DNA of 64,000 bases, taken from positions 1 through 64,000 of the forward strand of contig NZ_JANHDI010000011.1 of the NCBI RefSeq assembly GCF_024494595.1, read 5' to 3'. The DNA comes from Halobellus rarus (lineage in GTDB: Archaea > Halobacteriota > Halobacteria > Halobacteriales > Haloferacaceae). A model generated the notes under the pieces. That model had not been told where the DNA came from. It saw only the letters and a list, made by a program, of their open reading frames with translations, and made no database searches. Positions 59,852 through 64,000 of the stretch are shown here, piece by piece (position 1 is the first letter of the stretch; each line of letters starts with the position of its first letter). The position numbers were made by a program, and so were the translations under genes.

Positions 59852-61024
59852 ATGAGCGAATACGAGCTGCTACTGTTCGGTGACGTGTGGGACGCAAAGC
59901 GTGGTCGACAACGGGGCAAGTGGGTCGCCGTCGAGGACGACGAGATCGAAGGAGTGTACGACGAGAAGCCGGGGCCTGCGGCGGACGTCAAGGAGGTCGA
60001 ACTCATCACACCGGGTCTCATCGATCTCCACGTCCACCTGGTGTGGGACGGTACGGGCGATCCAGTCGCCACCCTCAGACGGCAGTCCGAACAGGAACAG
60101 ACCATTCACGCGGTCGCGATGGCTCGCGAACAGGTCGAAGGCGGCGTGACGACCGTCAGGGACATCGGAAGCACACACGACATCGCCATCAGCGTCGCCG
60201 ACGCCTCCCGCCAGGGGAATATTACGGGGCCGAGGATCTACGCGAGCGGTCAGACGATCATCATCAGCGGCGGTCACGACCCGTTCTGGGGGATGGAAAG
60301 CGACGGGGTCGACGCCGTTCGCTCCAGCGTTCGAAAGCAGCGAGACAAGGGCGCGCGTGTGATCAAAATCAGCGCGACCGGTGGCGTCTACGGGCAGGCC
60401 GTGGGCGAGGATCCAGGGATGTCGGAACTCTCTCGGGAAGAGGTAATCGCTGCTGTAGATGAGGCCCATCGGTTCGATATCCCTGTCGCCGTCCACGCTG
60501 TCGGGACGGAGGGGATCGAGAACTCCATAGAGGCGGGGGTGGATACCCTGGAACACGGGAACTTGATGACGAGCGAGAGTCTGGAGGAGATGGTCGAGAA
60601 GGACATCGCCTACGAACCGACGCTCTATATCTACAAGACCGTGGCCGAAGGGGAAGGCGACATCCCACAGTACGCCTACGAGAACGCGCAGAGAGTATCC
60701 GATCGCCACTGGGAGGTCTTCGAAGAGGCGATCGAAAGCGACGTTCGCATCTTGGCGGGAAGCGACGCCGGATCGCCAAACATTCCCCATCCGGCGCTGC
60801 ACCACGAACTCCGCTGCCTGGTGGATGGTGGAATGACCGAAGAAGAGGCGCTCACGGCCGCGACGAGCACACCTGCGGAGGAGCTCGGCCGCCCCGAACT
60901 GGGCGTCATAGAGGAAGGGACGCCGGCGGACATCGTCGGATTCGCCGACGATCCTCTCGCCGACATCGACGTCACCGGCTCGCCCTCGGTAGTCGTCGCA
61001 GACGGCGACTTGGTAACCGAATAG
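59852..61024 (+). CDS. metal-dependent amidohydrolase family protein
   Basis: A 390-aa protein with an ATG start. It has the metal site LITPGLIDLHVHLVWDG (HxH), the carboxylated or bridging lysine region RVIKISATGGVYG, histidines in IPVAVHAVGTEG and TLEHGN, and the final Asp in ILAGSDAGSPNIPHPALHHEL. This is the imidazolonepropionase/prolidase-like branch. In this cluster it may hydrolyse a cyclic amide or carbamoyl compound made or used by the hydantoinase-type enzyme. Confidence 0.85.
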   Translation: MSEYELLLFGDVWDAKRGRQRGKWVAVEDDEIEGVYDEKPGPAADVKEVELITPGLIDLHVHLVWDGTGDPVATLRRQSEQEQTIHAVAMAREQVEGGVTTVRDIGSTHDIAISVADASRQGNITGPRIYASGQTIIISGGHDPFWGMESDGVDAVRSSVRKQRDKGARVIKISATGGVYGQAVGEDPGMSELSREEVIAAVDEAHRFDIPVAVHAVGTEGIENSIEAGVDTLEHGNLMTSESLEEMVEKDIAYEPTLYIYKTVAEGEGDIPQYAYENAQRVSDRHWEVFEEAIESDVRILAGSDAGSPNIPHPALHHELRCLVDGGMTEEEALTAATSTPAEELGRPELGVIEEGTPADIVGFADDPLADIDVTGSPSVVVADGDLVTE

Positions 61025-61264
61025 GATATATCGGGAACGCCGGAGCGAGAGGCCAACGTTTTTCTGTACGTCGGAAACGCCGATCGAGATCCCGCCACAC
61101 GGAGGAGACCGGAGGGCGCTCCGAACGGGCGCGCTTCTAGAGATCTGAAAGGCGACCTCAGCGGCAAAAATCAGTGAAACCGTGTAGTCGTCCGAGTCGT
61201 TCCCGCTGATCGTGCGTACGAGAGGCATAGACTTATTATCCTTGATGTGTCTTATCATCACAAG

Positions 61265-62128
61265 ATGGCGAGCGCATCCTACGCGGAGACAGCAAGTGAT
61301 TCGTCCACAGGTGGGGCCCTCAGAAACGGCTTCCAGAAGGTATCGGCAGCAGTCTCGTTGCGAACCGTTCTGATCGCCTACGCGATACTGATCGCGGCGT
61401 ATATCTACGTCCCGATCATCTCACTCATCGCGTTCTCGTTCAACGAAGGTGGTCTAACGTTCCCGTTCGTCGCGGTCACGACCTCGTGGTACGCCGAACT
61501 GTTCGCTAACGAGGCGGTGACGTCCTCCATCGTACGCTCACTCAAGGTGGCACTCGTCGTGACGGTGATCACGACCGCATTGAGCACTGCGGCCGCCCTC
61601 GCCTACCGTTACGAGTTCCGAGGGCGGAAGACGATTCTCTACATACTGCTGCTGGGGATCATCACCCCCGGTATCACGTACGGAGTCGGAGCGACGCTGT
61701 TTTTCAACGAGTTGCTCGGATTGAACAAGAGTCTGTGGCTCGCGATTCCGGTGCACGTGGTCTGGGCGCTCCCGTTCGCCGTCATCGTACTCTTGGCGGG
61801 TATTCCGCCACACTTGGCCCGTAACGAACAGGCGGCGCGTGTGATGGGGGCGTCGAACTGGACGGTGTTCCGGGAAGTGATTCTTCCACAGATCGGGCCG
61901 ACCGTGCTCGGCGCAGCCGTCTTCGCGTTCACGCTATCGTACAACGAGGCCACCCGAAGCCTCCTCGTGGTCGGACAAGCGAACACGATGCCGATCCAGA
62001 TCTTCAGCATTGCGGCATCGAAAAGAGCAACCCCCGAGCTTTTCGCACTCGGGAGCTTCACCACCGTGATGTCGACATTTTTGCTCGTCGGAGCTAGCCT
62101 CCTGATATTCTACGGAGGCCGCAAGTGA
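61265..62128 (+). CDS. ABC transporter permease, PotC-like
   Basis: I chose the ATG at 61265 (MASASYAETASD) over the GTG at 61247; 287 aa. Six membrane segments, and the permease signature EQAARVMGASNWTVFREVILPQIGP (EAA loop that contacts the ATPase). It resembles the inner-membrane permease C of spermidine/putrescine-type importers. The partner permease, binding protein and ATPase genes are not in this window, so it either works with components encoded elsewhere or lies in a cluster that continues to the right. Confidence 0.88.
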   Translation: MASASYAETASDSSTGGALRNGFQKVSAAVSLRTVLIAYAILIAAYIYVPIISLIAFSFNEGGLTFPFVAVTTSWYAELFANEAVTSSIVRSLKVALVVTVITTALSTAAALAYRYEFRGRKTILYILLLGIITPGITYGVGATLFFNELLGLNKSLWLAIPVHVVWALPFAVIVLLAGIPPHLARNEQAARVMGASNWTVFREVILPQIGPTVLGAAVFAFTLSYNEATRSLLVVGQANTMPIQIFSIAASKRATPELFALGSFTTVMSTFLLVGASLLIFYGGRK

Positions 62129-62255
62129 GGATCCGATAATAGGCCGGCGCAGCCCGTTGCATCGTCGTGCGCGACTGCCCCAGCCGACCCGCCTTGTCCG
62201 GTAAATTTATTATGTAGGTCTCTGTGACATAGAATGTCGAACATATTGAGAGACT

Positions 62256-64000
62256 ATGACAGAGAGTACTATTCGCGTTGGCGCAGACGTCGGTGGAACG
62301 AATACCGACATCATCCTGGTTGACGGCACTGAAGAGCACACGTACAAACTCCCGACGACTGACGATCCCTCGAAGTCGACCGCGGACGGAGTCCTCGAAG
62401 TCTGTGAACGGGCTGGTATCGCTCCGGGAGAGGTCGACACCGTTCTACACGGGACCACGGTCGGGACGAACGCCGTGATCGAACACGAGGGTGCGAAGAC
62501 CGGGATGATAACCACGGAGGGGTTCCGGGACACGATTCACATCGGACGACACCGGAAGTCGCACACGTTCTCGGTACAACACGAGATAAAACATCAGAAG
62601 GAGCCGCTCGTCGAACGTCGCTACCGTCAAACGGTCAACGAGCGGATCTACCCTCCGGGGAAGATCGTCGAGCCGTTAGACGAGTCCGAGGTACGTGAGG
62701 CGGCGGCGGAACTAGTCGAGGAAGGTGTCGAGTCGATCGCCGTCTGTTACCTCCACTCGTACCTGGACACGACGCACGAAGACCGCACGAAAGAGATCAT
62801 CCAAGAGGAGTTCCCGGACGTCTTCGTCTCGACGTCGAACGAAGTCGTGGCGCAGTTCCGCGAATACGAACGCTTCTCGACGACGGCGATAAACGCACGT
62901 ATCGCGCCCGTGATGTCGAGTTACCTGAACCGGTTACAGGAGCGGCTCAACGACTACGGGTTCGAGGACGCAGACGTGCTCATTATGCAGTCCAACGGCG
63001 GCGTGGCGAGTATCAGAGAAGCCAGTCAGCGGCCGGTGACGACCCTCCTCTCCGGACCCGCGGCCGGTGTACTTTCGGGACAGTACACTGGTCGATCAGC
63101 CGACGAAGAAAAGGTGATCACGTTCGATATGGGTGGGACGAGTGCGGACATTTCGGTCCTGCCGGGACGCCTCCTGGAGCGGGACCCGCGCGACAGCGAA
63201 ATCGGCGAGTACCCCGCCATCACACCGATGCTGGACATCGAAGCCATCGGGAGCGGGGGCGGATCCATCGCGTGGTTCGACCAGGCACAGGGCTTCAACG
63301 TCGGACCGAAGAGCGCCGGTGCCAACCCAGGGCCCGCGTGTTACGGGCGGGGTAACGACGAGCCCACAATCGCCGACGCACAGGTCGTGCTCGGACGCAT
63401 CGATCCGGAGACCTTCCTCGGTGGCGAACTCGACATCGATCCCAGTCTCTCGGAAAAAGCGATCGAGGACAAGCTAGTCGATGCGGTCGATCAGGAACGG
63501 TTCAGTACCGTCGAGAAAGCGGCACTGGCCGTCCTCGACGTCGCAAACAGCAATATGTACCAGTCGGTACGCGAGCAGACGATGCAGCGGGGGTACGATC
63601 CCCGCGATTACTCGCTTGTCGGGTTCGGTGGAGCAGGGCCGATGCACACGGTCGACCTCGCCGAATCCCTCGAAAGTTCCAAAGTTCTGATTCCGCCGTC
63701 GCCCGGTATCGGCTCCGCACGGGGCCTTATGACCGGCGATATTCAGTACGACAACCAGGTCACCCTGAGCAAGCGACTGAAGAACGTCGAAGCGGACGAA
63801 CTTGAGGACCGCATCGAGTCGTTGACTCAGCGCGGGGCCGATCAGTTACGCTCCGACGGAATCGATGTCGACGAGGACGCGGTCTTCCGAAAGTCGATCG
63901 ACTGCCTGTACGAGGGACAGGGGTACGAACTCAACATCGAATACACGGGGACCGACGGCGACTGGCGCTCCCGGATCCGAGAGCAGTTCGAAGAGAAGCA
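62256..64000 (+). CDS. hyuA: hydantoinase/oxoprolinase family protein, subunit A (3' end outside window)
   Basis: ATG at 62256; the frame stays open to the edge (about 581 codons, of a usual 680-700). An actin-like ATP site GADVGGTNTDIILVDG starts the protein. VLHGTTVGTNAVIE, FDMGGTSADISVL and GGGGSIAWFD...GPKSAGANPGPACYGRG are standard for the family. It is the ATP-binding subunit of the hydantoinase/oxoprolinase and the partner of hyuB at 57718. Confidence 0.92.
   Translation, partial: MTESTIRVGADVGGTNTDIILVDGTEEHTYKLPTTDDPSKSTADGVLEVCERAGIAPGEVDTVLHGTTVGTNAVIEHEGAKTGMITTEGFRDTIHIGRHRKSHTFSVQHEIKHQKEPLVERRYRQTVNERIYPPGKIVEPLDESEVREAAAELVEEGVESIAVCYLHSYLDTTHEDRTKEIIQEEFPDVFVSTSNEVVAQFREYERFSTTAINARIAPVMSSYLNRLQERLNDYGFEDADVLIMQSNGGVASIREASQRPVTTLLSGPAAGVLSGQYTGRSADEEKVITFDMGGTSADISVLPGRLLERDPRDSEIGEYPAITPMLDIEAIGSGGGSIAWFDQAQGFNVGPKSAGANPGPACYGRGNDEPTIADAQVVLGRIDPETFLGGELDIDPSLSEKAIEDKLVDAVDQERFSTVEKAALAVLDVANSNMYQSVREQTMQRGYDPRDYSLVGFGGAGPMHTVDLAESLESSKVLIPPSPGIGSARGLMTGDIQYDNQVTLSKRLKNVEADELEDRIESLTQRGADQLRSDGIDVDEDAVFRKSIDCLYEGQGYELNIEYTGTDGDWRSRIREQFEEK

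Noticed and set aside
59870-61261. 463-aa open frame on the minus strand
   Set aside because: Antisense to the amidohydrolase, which has a full metal site.

Overview
This 64 kb window comes from a halophilic archaeon (class Halobacteria). The signs are high GC with acidic proteins, short or leaderless genes behind TATA-type boxes, a plasmid-type TFB, Tat lipoproteins with a haloarchaeal look, an archaea-specific SMC-related protein, and IS1341-type TnpB elements. I found no tRNA, rRNA, CRISPR array or recognisable integrase.

Layout. (1) 0-8 kb: accessory DNA with small membrane proteins, a TnpB element that interrupts a gene, a truncated zinc-ribbon gene next to a leftover IS end, an FAD oxidoreductase, a probable toxin-antitoxin pair and a TFB. 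(2) 8.3-16.3 kb: an unrecognised co-directional cluster (lipoprotein, 1055-aa membrane protein, two diverged paralogues, nuclease-like protein). This is the best candidate for an undescribed system. (3) 16.3-30.9 kb: a mosaic of replicon accessory genes (zinc finger, HNH protein, RPA-like protein) with duplicated non-coding blocks. Two cargo islands, a rhomboid pair and a TnpB plus STAND ATPase, lie between the duplicated blocks. A PIN-like toxin-antitoxin pair and small zinc-binding proteins follow. (4) 30.9-44.9 kb: one long minus-strand operon encoding a conjugation-like type IV secretion system (VirB2/B3/B4/B6/VirD4-like) that ends in a divergent archaeal primase pair. (5) 44.9-45.3 kb: a very AT-rich spacer. 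(6) 45.3-64 kb: more typical chromosomal genes: SMC-related protein, PEP carboxylase, threonine ammonia-lyase, and a catabolic cluster (dimethylglycine/sarcosine dehydrogenase-like enzyme with its own ETF, hydantoinase/oxoprolinase A and B, amidohydrolase, one ABC permease).

How it fits together. Regions 1-4 look like an integrative conjugative element or integrated plasmid: conjugation operon, primase pair, RPA-like protein, own TFB, TA pairs and defence-like cargo. Nine minus-strand genes or gene remnants share an unusual leader, a TGTTT-type box followed by a GC-rich stem-loop just before the start codon. This suggests a common regulon or a common RNA element. Two 42-bp dyads with identical arm spacing lie upstream of two of these leaders. 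Region 6 suggests breakdown of a hydantoin-like or N-methylated compound, with electrons passed from the dehydrogenase to ETF.

Limits: functions are assigned from motifs read by eye. No database search or folding program was run.
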